A DNA stretch of 64,000 nt from Cellulophaga baltica. Lineage in GTDB: Bacteria > Bacteroidota > Bacteroidia > Flavobacteriales > Flavobacteriaceae. Shown piece after piece: positions 48,862 to 56,167 of the stretch. Below the pieces are notes generated by a model. The model had not been told where the DNA came from. It did not search any database and saw only the letters and a program-made list of their open reading frames with translations. Made by a program: the position numbers and the translations under genes. Location: assembly GCF_018861125.1 (NCBI RefSeq), contig NZ_JAHKQN010000035.1, positions 62,001-126,000 of the forward strand, given 5' to 3'. Position 1 is the stretch's first letter. The number at the start of each line of letters is the position of its first letter.

Positions 48862-48894
48862 AAAGTGCTCAAATTTAATTTGAGCACTTTTTTT
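48862..48894. terminator. bidirectional terminator between second susD and TRAP genes
   Basis: A perfect 14-bp stem, AAAGTGCTCAAATT (48862-48875) with AATTTGAGCACTTT (48877-48890), followed by a T run. The A-rich left arm makes it usable on both strands, closing susD on the plus strand and the TRAP operon ending at 48977 on the minus strand. Confidence 0.85.
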
Positions 48895-48902
48895 ATGCTT
48901 TA

Positions 48903-48932
48903 AAAAAGTACCCTAAATTTAATTTGAATACT
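48903..48932. repeat. degenerate second copy of the terminator hairpin
   Basis: AAAGTACCCTAAATTTAATTTGAATACTTC repeats the layout of the terminator just upstream with mismatches in the stem (AAGTA/TACTT ends and an AAATTTAATTT centre are kept). It looks like a decayed tandem copy and may help stop convergent transcription from the minus strand. Confidence 0.45.
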
Positions 48933-48976
48933 TCTTAAGGAATGAATTTAATATATAAATGAAATTACTTTTTACA

Positions 48977-50272
48977 CTATAAATCAAATAAACTTGGCAA
49001 CCACAGACTTAATTGCGGAAAATAAGTCACTAAAAATAGCGCAAATATCATTGCTAAAAACAAAGGAAGTAATGGCTTAATTACCTTTTCTATTGTCGTA
49101 TTAGCAACTCCTACTCCAACAAATAACACAGAACCTACAGGTGGCGTACATAAGCCAATACAAAGGTTCAGAATCATAATAATTCCAAAATGTATAGGGT
49201 CTAATCCTAACTTAGTAACCACTGGTAAAAAAATAGGCGTAAAAATTAATACTGCAGGAGTCATATCCATAAAAATACCTACGAACAATAATAGTAAGTT
49301 AATAATTATTAAAATAACCACCTTATTATCACTGATACTTAATAATCCTGCACTAATATCTTGAGGAATATTTTCAAATGACAAAACCCAAGACATACTC
49401 ATTGAAGCTCCTATTAAAAGCATAACAATTGCTGTTATAGATGCTGCATCTAATAAAACTTTTGGTAAGTTTTTTACGGTAACCTCTTTATAAATCATTC
49501 CTAAAATTAGAGTGTACAATACTGCAATGGCTGAAGCTTCTGTAGCCGTAAAAATTCCAGTCACAATACCACCAATTACAAGTATTAATAGAAACAAACT
49601 TGGCAAAGCATCAACAAAAGTTTTAAAAACCTCCTTAAAACTTCTTCGTTTACCTACTTTATATTTTTTCTTTTTCGCCCAAAATGATGCTACTATCATT
49701 AAAAATAAACCTGTAAGTATTCCTGGAATATAACCTGCTAAAAACAATGCGGCTATTGAAGCACCACCACTTGCCAATGAATAAACGATTAAAACATTAC
49801 TAGGCGGAATTATTAAACCTGTAGTTGCTGACGTGATATTTACTGCTGCACCAAACTCTTTAGAATAGCCTTCTTTTTCCATTTCAGGACCAAGAATACT
49901 ACCCATTGCCGATGCTGATGCCATAGCTGATCCTGCTATTGCTCCCATCAACATTGCTGAAATTACATTTATTAATGCTAAGCCACCAGGCAAACTGCCC
50001 ACTAATGTTTTTGCAAATGCTATTAACCTATGGGCTATTCCGCCTTTATTCATTAATTCTCCTGAGAGCACAAAAAAAGGTATTGCCAAGAGAGAAAAAC
50101 TATCAAGTCCTGTACCTATTCTTTGAGAGACTGTTGTAAACGCTGGTAAAACAGGAATACTTACTAGCATTGTTAATAATGCCGAAATACTAATACTCCA
50201 TGCGACTGGAGTACCTATTGCTAGCAAACACAAAAAACTAATTATTAAAACGAGTACCGGAATATAATCCAT
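48977..50272 (-). CDS. TRAP transporter large permease (DctM type)
   Basis: 431 residues with about 12 hydrophobic helices. DctM features are LAIPFFVLSGELMNKGGIAHRL, GSAMASASAMGSILGPEMEKEG, LIIPPSNVLIVYSLASGG and CIGLCTPPVGSVLFVGVGVA. It forms the ion-coupled channel with the small subunit 6 bp upstream and receives ligand from the DctP-type binding protein. TRAP systems usually carry organic or sugar acids with sodium. Ligand is unknown; L-fuconate, a uronate or another sugar acid would suit the oxidative fucose pathway around it. It is last in the operon, facing the bidirectional terminator. Confidence 0.94.
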   Translation of the reverse strand: MDYIPVLVLIISFLCLLAIGTPVAWSISISALLTMLVSIPVLPAFTTVSQRIGTGLDSFSLLAIPFFVLSGELMNKGGIAHRLIAFAKTLVGSLPGGLALINVISAMLMGAIAGSAMASASAMGSILGPEMEKEGYSKEFGAAVNITSATTGLIIPPSNVLIVYSLASGGASIAALFLAGYIPGILTGLFLMIVASFWAKKKKYKVGKRRSFKEVFKTFVDALPSLFLLILVIGGIVTGIFTATEASAIAVLYTLILGMIYKEVTVKNLPKVLLDAASITAIVMLLIGASMSMSWVLSFENIPQDISAGLLSISDNKVVILIIINLLLLFVGIFMDMTPAVLIFTPIFLPVVTKLGLDPIHFGIIMILNLCIGLCTPPVGSVLFVGVGVANTTIEKVIKPLLPLFLAMIFALFLVTYFPQLSLWLPSLFDL

Positions 50273-50278
50273 AATATT

Positions 50279-50737
50279 TTAAGAATTTAAAAGGTCAGAT
50301 ATTTTGTAATAAATTATTAATACGCCACTAATAGGAATAACAAGGTATACAAGTGATAATGGCATTTGTAATGCTGGTGAAAATTGTTTTAAATCGTAGG
50401 TAATATAAACAAGTCTAGAACCCCCAATTACCAATGCTGCAACACTAAAAAGAATGATTAACACGTTTACAAATACTTTTAATTTCTTTTGCTTGGTTTC
50501 ACTTAATCGCGATGGCAGTACATCAATTGCTACATGATTATTTTTACCTGAAACATAGGCTGCACCCAAAACTCCAATCCAAATCATTAGATAACGGGCA
50601 AGTTCATCTGTAAATGAGCTGGGTTCTGCTAAACAATAACGACTAAAAACTTGCCATAGCACGTTTACAACCATAATACTCATAATCACAATTAATACAT
50701 TTGATAATATTTTATCAATTATAGCTCGTAGTTTCAT
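50279..50737 (-). CDS. TRAP transporter small permease (DctQ type)
   Basis: 152 residues with four hydrophobic helices (about 12-32, 48-66, 86-106, 126-146). The SSFTDELARYLMIWIGVLGAAY and KNNHVAIDVLP segments are the DctQ pattern. It lies 6 bp from the large permease and 1 bp from the binding protein gene, the usual P-Q-M order, and would form a complex with the large subunit in the inner membrane. Confidence 0.94.
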   Translation of the reverse strand: MKLRAIIDKILSNVLIVIMSIMVVNVLWQVFSRYCLAEPSSFTDELARYLMIWIGVLGAAYVSGKNNHVAIDVLPSRLSETKQKKLKVFVNVLIILFSVAALVIGGSRLVYITYDLKQFSPALQMPLSLVYLVIPISGVLIIYYKISDLLNS

Positions 50738-50738
50738 A

Positions 50739-51719
50739 TTATTTAACAGCTTTTATATCTTGAATAAGGGTATAAAATTCTTTATCTGATTTATATTGCT
50801 CATATATATCATCTAATTTATCAGCAAATAAAGATTTATCAGGTCTTATAATTTCAACACCTGCTTTTTGTACTTCTATCAATGCCGTTTCTTCTGCTTC
50901 TGCCCAAAGTTTTCTTTGATAAACCACTGAATTATCAACAGCTTCTTGTAACCACTCTTTTTCTTGCTCTGATAAATTATCCCAAAATTGAGTTGCTATT
51001 ACCAAAACATCTGGCAATACCGTATGTTCATCTAAAGAATAAAATTTACAAACCTCATAATGTCTTGATAAATAAAAACTAGGTGGATTATTTTCTGCAC
51101 CATCTACAACACCTTGTTGTAAAGAAGTATATAATTCTCCCCATGATATTGGAGTTGGTGAGCCCCCAAGAGCTTTCACCATATCCATCGCTGTTATACT
51201 CTCCATCACCCTAACTTTTAATCCTTTTAAATCACTAGGTTTATAAATAGGTCTATTTTTGCTGTAAAAACTTCTACTACCAGCATCATAATATCCTAAG
51301 CCTTTAAGTCTAAATTGTTCACTCTCTACTAATAACTTTTTGCCGATTTCACCATCTAAAACTTGAAATACATGTTCTTTATCTCTAAAAAGAAATGGTA
51401 GCCCCAAAACCTTCATTTTTGGCGCAAAATTCTCTAAAGTACCTACTGAAATTTTAGTCATATCTAAACTTCCAATTTGAAGCAATTCTAAATTTTCTCG
51501 TTCAGTTCCTAATTGTTGACTTGGATAGATTTTTAAATTTAACTTGCCACCAGAAATATCCATTAAATCTTCACCCATTTTAACCATTGCTTTATGAACG
51601 GAATGGTTTACATCTAAACCATGAGCAAGTTTTATAGTTTTGGTTTCACTGATTTGATTACATCCAAGTAAAAATAGGATACAAGAAATCACCAAAAAAG
51701 TTGTTGTTTTTTGTTTCAT
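50739..51719 (-). CDS. TRAP transporter substrate-binding protein (DctP type), lipoprotein
   Basis: 326 residues with a lipobox LLGC at Cys20, so membrane-anchored, unlike soluble periplasmic DctP proteins of Proteobacteria. Family features are IKLAHGLDVNHSVHKAM, KIYPSQQLGTERENLELLQ and LKGLKVRVMES with Arg170, which in characterised members forms the salt bridge to the ligand carboxylate. That residue suggests an acidic ligand. The VVDGAENNPPSFYLSRHYEV segment is also typical. There are 145 bp upstream before the mutarotase gene, enough for a separate promoter, though none stands out. Confidence 0.93.
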   Translation of the reverse strand: MKQKTTTFLVISCILFLLGCNQISETKTIKLAHGLDVNHSVHKAMVKMGEDLMDISGGKLNLKIYPSQQLGTERENLELLQIGSLDMTKISVGTLENFAPKMKVLGLPFLFRDKEHVFQVLDGEIGKKLLVESEQFRLKGLGYYDAGSRSFYSKNRPIYKPSDLKGLKVRVMESITAMDMVKALGGSPTPISWGELYTSLQQGVVDGAENNPPSFYLSRHYEVCKFYSLDEHTVLPDVLVIATQFWDNLSEQEKEWLQEAVDNSVVYQRKLWAEAEETALIEVQKAGVEIIRPDKSLFADKLDDIYEQYKSDKEFYTLIQDIKAVK

Positions 51720-51864
51720 TTTAGCTTTATCGTTTTAAAACTGTATAATTGGTTTAACTAACGCTCCAATAAGAATTCACTTCTCTATTAAACTAAATAT
51801 TTTTTATTCGAAATACTTTTTAATTATCAGAAAATTTGGAACAACAATACTGAGTTAATATGCA

Positions 51865-52194
51865 TTATAATTTAAAAATGCGTTCCATTAACATCCATTT
51901 TTCACCTGGCTTTACACCAGGTAACTGTTGTTGGTAATTCCACATTAAGTTTTCCCATTTTTGAACAACCTCATTTTCGTTGTCCATTTTAGCTTTATTT
52001 TTTAAAGTGAAAGTTTCTGTAGTTTCAATAAGCATGAATAATCTGTTATGCACTAAATATATTTCAGCTTCAAGAATACCAGAAGATGAAATACTTTCTA
52101 ATATTTCTGGCCAAACATTTTTGTGGTATGTGACATATTCTTCAATAAGTTTTTTATCGTCTTTCAAATCAAGAGCAAAACAATATCTTTTCAT
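51865..52194 (-). CDS. L-fucose/L-rhamnose mutarotase (RhaM family)
   Basis: 109 residues, the usual length. RhaM-family features are MKRYCFALDLKDD, YVTYHKNVWPEILE with the conserved His24, AEIYLVHNRLFMLIE and a C-terminal PGEKWMLMERIF. The family interconverts alpha and beta anomers of L-rhamnose, and members in fucose clusters act on L-fucose. It is 9 bp downstream of the FucP-like gene and two genes from a fucose dehydrogenase-like SDR; no rhamnose isomerase, kinase or aldolase is in the window, so fucose is the more likely substrate. Cytoplasmic, no signal peptide. Confidence 0.88.
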   Translation of the reverse strand: MKRYCFALDLKDDKKLIEEYVTYHKNVWPEILESISSSGILEAEIYLVHNRLFMLIETTETFTLKNKAKMDNENEVVQKWENLMWNYQQQLPGVKPGEKWMLMERIFKL

Positions 52195-52203
52195 ACAGAA
52201 AAA

Positions 52204-53544
52204 TTAAGCCATTTTATTTTCATAATTTTTAAATACCGTATAACCATACCAAGCGATAAACAAGAAACAGATTAGAGGCAAAATAAAAGAAAAATTTACC
52301 TCAGCAACACCTGCAATTTTAGTATCAGAAACCCCACTACCACCTGCATCAATTATCATACCTTGTAGCATAGGCAATAGTGCACCACCAACAATTGCCA
52401 TTACTAAACCAGCAGAGCCAACTTTTGATTCTTCCTCACTTAAATCATCTAAAGCAATACCATAAATAGTTGGGAACATTAATGACATACAGAATGATAT
52501 TCCAACAACACAATAAAGGCCAATTAAATTTTCGATAAAAATTGCACCTAAAACAAATGCTCCTGCTAAAACAGCAAAAAACATTAACAATTTACCAGGA
52601 CTCATAACACGCAACATAGCAATACCAACCATTCGACCAATTGTAAACATTACAAAAGCTATAAATTGATAAGTAAAAACATCTATTTTCTCATAACCTG
52701 AAACTCCAGCATTAGCCAAATCAATAGCTTCTGCATATTGATAGATATAAGTCCATGTCATAATTTGCGCACCTACATATAATATTTGTGCAATTACACC
52801 TAAAACGTATTTTTTGTTCTTTCCTAAATTTTTAAACGTTTCACCTAAACTAGGCATACCGCCTTCATCTTTTGATTGAGGCATTTTATTTACTAAAAAT
52901 AAAACAAACACTGCTAAAATAACTAAACCTAATACCACATATGGATCGCGAATAACAGCTAGATCTGCAACTTTTATCATATTCCTTTTTACTTCTGAAA
53001 GTGCACTAAAATCTGCAATATCATCGGACTGTAATTTATCATAAACAAAAAACTTTGCGACCAACAAACCTGCTATTAACCCAACAGGATTAACTGACTG
53101 AGCTAAATTTAAACGTCGTGTTGCAGTTTCTTTAGCACCCATTGCTAAAATGTATGGGTTCGCCGCTGTTTCTAAAAATGCTAATCCGAAAGTTAAAACG
53201 TATAACCCTAAACAAAAGAACCAAAATTGTTCTGTAATAGCTGCTGGGTAAAATAACAAAGCTCCTCCTGCATAAAGTCCCAAACCAATTAACACACCTA
53301 CTTTATACGAATATTTACGCATAAACATTGCAGCTGGTAAAGCCATACAGAAATAACCACCGTAAAATGCCATCTGTACCCAAGATGCTTGCGTGTTTGA
53401 TAGCTCTAAAACTTTTTTAAATGCGTTAACCATTGGATCTGTTACTGCATTTGCAAAACCCCAAAGAGCAAATAATGAGGTTACTAGAATAAATGGTATT
53501 AATATTTCTTTTGAAACAACTGGTGATTTTTTATTATCTTCCAT
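52204..53544 (-). CDS. fucP: L-fucose:H+ symporter-like MFS permease (FucP family)
   Basis: 446 residues with 12 predicted helices. FucP features include LFALWGFANAVTDPMV with Asp36, corresponding to the conserved acidic residue in the first helix of the E. coli protein, and LAFLETAANPYILAMG with Glu125 matching the second proton-coupling acid. The cytoplasmic loop around 205-245 is followed by the C-terminal six helices. It would bring L-fucose across the inner membrane; glucose/galactose-type relatives exist, but the mutarotase and SDR neighbours favour fucose. 79 bp separate it from the SDR gene upstream. Confidence 0.88.
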   Translation of the reverse strand: MEDNKKSPVVSKEILIPFILVTSLFALWGFANAVTDPMVNAFKKVLELSNTQASWVQMAFYGGYFCMALPAAMFMRKYSYKVGVLIGLGLYAGGALLFYPAAITEQFWFFCLGLYVLTFGLAFLETAANPYILAMGAKETATRRLNLAQSVNPVGLIAGLLVAKFFVYDKLQSDDIADFSALSEVKRNMIKVADLAVIRDPYVVLGLVILAVFVLFLVNKMPQSKDEGGMPSLGETFKNLGKNKKYVLGVIAQILYVGAQIMTWTYIYQYAEAIDLANAGVSGYEKIDVFTYQFIAFVMFTIGRMVGIAMLRVMSPGKLLMFFAVLAGAFVLGAIFIENLIGLYCVVGISFCMSLMFPTIYGIALDDLSEEESKVGSAGLVMAIVGGALLPMLQGMIIDAGGSGVSDTKIAGVAEVNFSFILPLICFLFIAWYGYTVFKNYENKMA

Positions 53545-53563
53545 TAAATGATTTTAAATTTTT

Positions 53564-53590
53564 AAAGTGACTATTAGTAGCGTTACTTTT
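53564..53590. other. imperfect hairpin between SDR and fucP
   Basis: AAAGTGAC and GTTACTTT arms flank an inner CTA/TAG pair, giving an imperfect stem in the 79-bp gap, followed by T on the plus strand and by CACTTTAAAAATTT on the minus strand. It could be an attenuator or an RNA processing site modulating fucP relative to the dehydrogenase, or mere AT-rich chance. Confidence 0.25.
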
Positions 53591-53623
53591 TTATCGTTGA
53601 GTTAATTTTTTAAACAATCTATA

Positions 53624-54406
53624 TTATTTTATAGATCTATCTAAATGTGTGTAACCGCCATCTACATATATTAATTGTCCAGTGGTGTGACTTGATTTAT
53701 CAGAGAGTAAAAACACAACCATATCAGCAATTTCTTCAACAGTTGTCATTCTATTTTCAAAAGGAATTAAATTATTTATCTCTTCAAGCTTTTTATCACC
53801 ATTTTCAAAAGTTTTAATCCATTTTTCATACAATGGAGTAAAACATTCTGCAACAATAAGTGCATTAACACGAATTCCATAAGGTAATAATTCAACAGCC
53901 CACTCTCTTGTTAACGCATTTCTACCTCCATTAGCTGCTGCATAACCCGAAGTACCGCCTTGACCTGTATCCGCAGTTTTAGAACCTATATTTAAAATTG
54001 AACCTTTAGTTTTTTTAAGTTCAGGTAACACATGATGTGCCATTAAATAATAGTGAACCAAATTGCGCTCTAAAGATTTGATAAAATCTTTATGATTACC
54101 ATGCTCTAAACTTACACCATCATTTACTCCTGCATTATTTACAAGAGCATCAATACGTCCGTATTTTTTTATAACCTCATCAACAGCATTCTTACATTGG
54201 TCTGGGTCAGTCAGTTCTGCTATTGTATAAAAAAACTCTTTACCTTGGTTTTTAAAAGACGCTTCAACATCTAAAACACTAGCTTTATTTCTCGTAACAA
54301 TAACAGGTATTGCACCTTCATTAGATAAGGATTCAACAATCCCTAAACCTATTCCTTTTGAACCTCCGGTAACAACAACAACCTTATCTCTTAAGTTTAA
54401 ATTCAT
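53624..54406 (-). CDS. SDR oxidoreductase, L-fucose dehydrogenase-like, with YxxxN in place of YxxxK
   Basis: 260 residues, Rossmann fold. The cofactor motif is TGGSKGIG (13-20), then NNAGVNDGVSLE, the catalytic Ser142 region NIGSKTADTGQGGTSGY, Tyr155, and a C-terminal SSHTTGQLIYVDGGYTHLDR typical of fucose dehydrogenase-like SDRs. The reaction would be L-fucose to L-fucono-1,5-lactone with NAD(P)+. The residue four after the catalytic Tyr is Asn159 (YAAAN, codon AAT at 53930-53932) where almost all classical SDRs have Lys. Either a neighbouring residue substitutes, or activity is altered. First gene of the FucP/mutarotase group. The lactonase at 59168 could take its product. Confidence 0.85.
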   Translation of the reverse strand: MNLNLRDKVVVVTGGSKGIGLGIVESLSNEGAIPVIVTRNKASVLDVEASFKNQGKEFFYTIAELTDPDQCKNAVDEVIKKYGRIDALVNNAGVNDGVSLEHGNHKDFIKSLERNLVHYYLMAHHVLPELKKTKGSILNIGSKTADTGQGGTSGYAAANGGRNALTREWAVELLPYGIRVNALIVAECFTPLYEKWIKTFENGDKKLEEINNLIPFENRMTTVEEIADMVVFLLSDKSSHTTGQLIYVDGGYTHLDRSIK

Positions 54407-54517
54407 TTTCTTAACAAAAAATTATTTTAATTATTCTTATACAAAACAACTAACTCTACAAAATTCTTTTCAAGCGAACACCAATTTATCTGTTTTTCTC
54501 AAATAAAAAACGCTTAA

Positions 54518-54529
54518 TATTAGTCGAAA
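54518..54529 (+). promoter_or_regulatory. single LytTR-like half-site
   Basis: TATTAGTCGAAA matches the TATTnGTCGAAA core of the second half-sites at both susC promoters. A weaker TATCTGTTTT lies 31 bp upstream (54487-54496), three rather than two turns away, and a TAnnTTTAG element lies 57 bp downstream of the core instead of 31. It may be a weak site of the same regulator, or coincidence. Confidence 0.3.
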
Positions 54530-54938
54530 AAATGGTTAATTTTTCCATTTTCTTAAGAAGTTATTTCATTTTTGATTAATTCATAAATTTAGAAGATTAA
54601 ATATCAACAGACAATAATTTTAGACGAACGTATACTGGTAAAGCACCATTGTCAAATTAACACCCTGTTTGGTTTAATTTACTGTTATATCAAAAAAACG
54701 AATAAAAAATTTTAAATCTAATATTTTAAATACTTTAAAATTATCAACTATTATATTTTAATTTTGAATCCTTCTCCTTTAAATGTTATTTTTTTAAATC
54801 GACATTCACCAATTAGCTCAATTTTTAAATTCATAGGTTTTTTTAAATAGTGTTACATCTTTTTTTTAATAATAATTTTATTGGTATGAAACCTAATGTT
54901 ACTCGTCTATATTTTTAAAGAATAAATAGTTTATAAAT

Positions 54939-54946
54939 TATATTTG
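54939..54946 (+). promoter_or_regulatory. candidate -7 element for the GH43-like gene
   Basis: TATATTTG is an exact TAnnTTTG match, 57 bp before the start codon. A clear TTTG -33 element is not visible; the best upstream is TTAAAG near 54915. Confidence 0.4.
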
Positions 54947-55002
54947 TTAGTAAGCCCAAATGATTTTTTGGCAATCTATTTAAAACTTAAATACTAAAAT
55001 AC

Positions 55003-56121
55003 ATGAAAAGGAGAACGTTTATAGATACATCTATAAAAGGAGCGGCAGTATTATCAACAGCTAGCTTATGGTCTTGTGTATCTTCGAAAAAAACAACGGA
55101 AACATCATTTATTGATAGAATACAACCAGCACCAAAAAACGGAGGTTTTCGTGATGATAATTACTGGATATGGGGTTCGTCTGTTATTAAAGGTGAAGAT
55201 GGCAAATACCATATGTTTGCTTCAAGATGGTCTAAAGATGTTGGTTTTGGAAATTGGGTAACTAATTCTGAAATTGTCAGAGCTGTGGCTGATTCTCCTG
55301 TTGGTCCTTATAAATTTCAAGAAGTTGTTTTACCACCAAGGGGTTCTGAATTTTTTGATGGCATGTGTACACACAACCCTAGAATTGTAAAATATAAAGA
55401 CAAATACTTACTCTACCATTTTGGTACAACATATGATTTTGCAATGCCAACAAAAGACAATAGAAAGCCTGAGGGCTACGATTGGAACGTCGCTTGGTTA
55501 AATAAGCGTGTAGGTTTAGCAATTAGCGATTCTGTTTTTGGGCCTTGGGAACGTGTTGACAAACCGGTCATTGAACCAAGACCAGGACATTGGGATGCAT
55601 CTATAACTTCAAACCCATCACCTGCAGTGGACCCAAAAACCGGAAAAATACTACTAATGTATAAATCCTCTGCTACACCAAAACCTCCATTATTACTAGG
55701 TGTTGCTATGGCTGATAGCCCAAAAGGTGAATACAAAAGGCTTAGTGAAGAACCTGTTTTCAGGTTTGAAACACCTGACAATAATCATATTGATGTGGAA
55801 GACCCATACATTTGGTGGGCTGGTAATAGATATGAAGGAGTTATTAAAGATAGATCAGGTGAAATATGTGGTGAAGAAGGTGGCGGTGTTCATATTTGGT
55901 CTAAAGATGGTGTGAATTGGAAATTATTTGAAGATGTAAAAGCTTATAGTAGAAATATCTTGTGGGATGATGGGACTACAACTCATCAGAATCATTTTGA
56001 AAGACCTTTTGTTCTAGTTGAAGATGGCAAACCAACGCATTTATTTGCAGCAGTTGGTAGTGGCCCTAAAGCATGGAGTTTTGAAAATACCTGGAATATG
56101 GTAATTCCGTTAAAACATTAA
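55003..56121 (+). CDS. GH43-like five-bladed beta-propeller protein, twin-arginine lipoprotein
   Basis: 372 residues with a twin-arginine-type start (MKRRTFIDTSIKGAA) and lipobox LWSC at Cys25. Repeating propeller-like blades show in GSSVIKGEDGKYHMFASRW, NPRIVKYKDKYLLYHFGTTY, NPSPAVDPKTGKILLMYKSS, DVEDPYIWWAGNRYEG and FERPFVLVEDGKPTHLF. The acidic residues in RDDNYWIWG and VEDPYIWW are where GH43/GH32/GH117-like propellers place catalytic acids. I cannot place it in a numbered family with confidence. It has its own promoter region and a terminator behind it, is isolated from the main enzyme operon and lies among fucose catabolism genes, so an exo-glycosidase on a fucose- or galactose-containing fragment is a reasonable guess. 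Confidence 0.75.
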   Translation: MKRRTFIDTSIKGAAVLSTASLWSCVSSKKTTETSFIDRIQPAPKNGGFRDDNYWIWGSSVIKGEDGKYHMFASRWSKDVGFGNWVTNSEIVRAVADSPVGPYKFQEVVLPPRGSEFFDGMCTHNPRIVKYKDKYLLYHFGTTYDFAMPTKDNRKPEGYDWNVAWLNKRVGLAISDSVFGPWERVDKPVIEPRPGHWDASITSNPSPAVDPKTGKILLMYKSSATPKPPLLLGVAMADSPKGEYKRLSEEPVFRFETPDNNHIDVEDPYIWWAGNRYEGVIKDRSGEICGEEGGGVHIWSKDGVNWKLFEDVKAYSRNILWDDGTTTHQNHFERPFVLVEDGKPTHLFAAVGSGPKAWSFENTWNMVIPLKH

Positions 56122-56133
56122 TACTTTATACTA

Positions 56134-56165
56134 AAAAAGCCAAGTAATTATTTACTTGGCTTTTT
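56134..56165. terminator. bidirectional terminator between GH43-like and GH141-like genes
   Basis: AAAAAGCCAAGTAA pairs with TTACTTGGCTTTTT around a short TTAT loop. The A-run and T-run at the two ends let it serve the plus-strand gene ending at 56121 and the minus-strand gene ending at 56168. Confidence 0.88.
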
Positions 56166-56167
56166 AT

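Larger units (their letters stand above)
54407..55002. promoter_or_regulatory. 596-bp divergent intergenic region between SDR/fucP operon and the GH43-like gene
   Basis: Very AT-rich with no open frame or RNA gene that I can support. It contains a single copy of the susC-type half-site at 54518-54529, a TAnnTTTAG at 54584-54592, an inverted TGGT/ACCA pair near 54637-54649 and a good -7 element at 54939-54946. It probably carries promoters for both flanking units; I do not find a convincing minus-strand TAnnTTTG for the SDR operon. Confidence 0.5.

Noticed and set aside
51865-52194. Reading the mutarotase as part of a rhamnose pathway
   Set aside because: No rhamnose isomerase, rhamnulokinase, aldolase or GH78/GH106 is present, while fucose genes flank it.
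54637-54649. TGGT-N5-ACCA inverted repeat in the 596-bp intergenic region
   Set aside because: Only four-base arms, expected by chance in a region of this size; no second copy near related genes.
54799-54809. TGAATGTCGAT on the minus strand, also seen at the start of the LytTR gene (near 37597)
   Set aside because: Shares TGTCGAT with the first susC half-site but has no partner at 21 bp, and the copy at 37597 is partly coding sequence.
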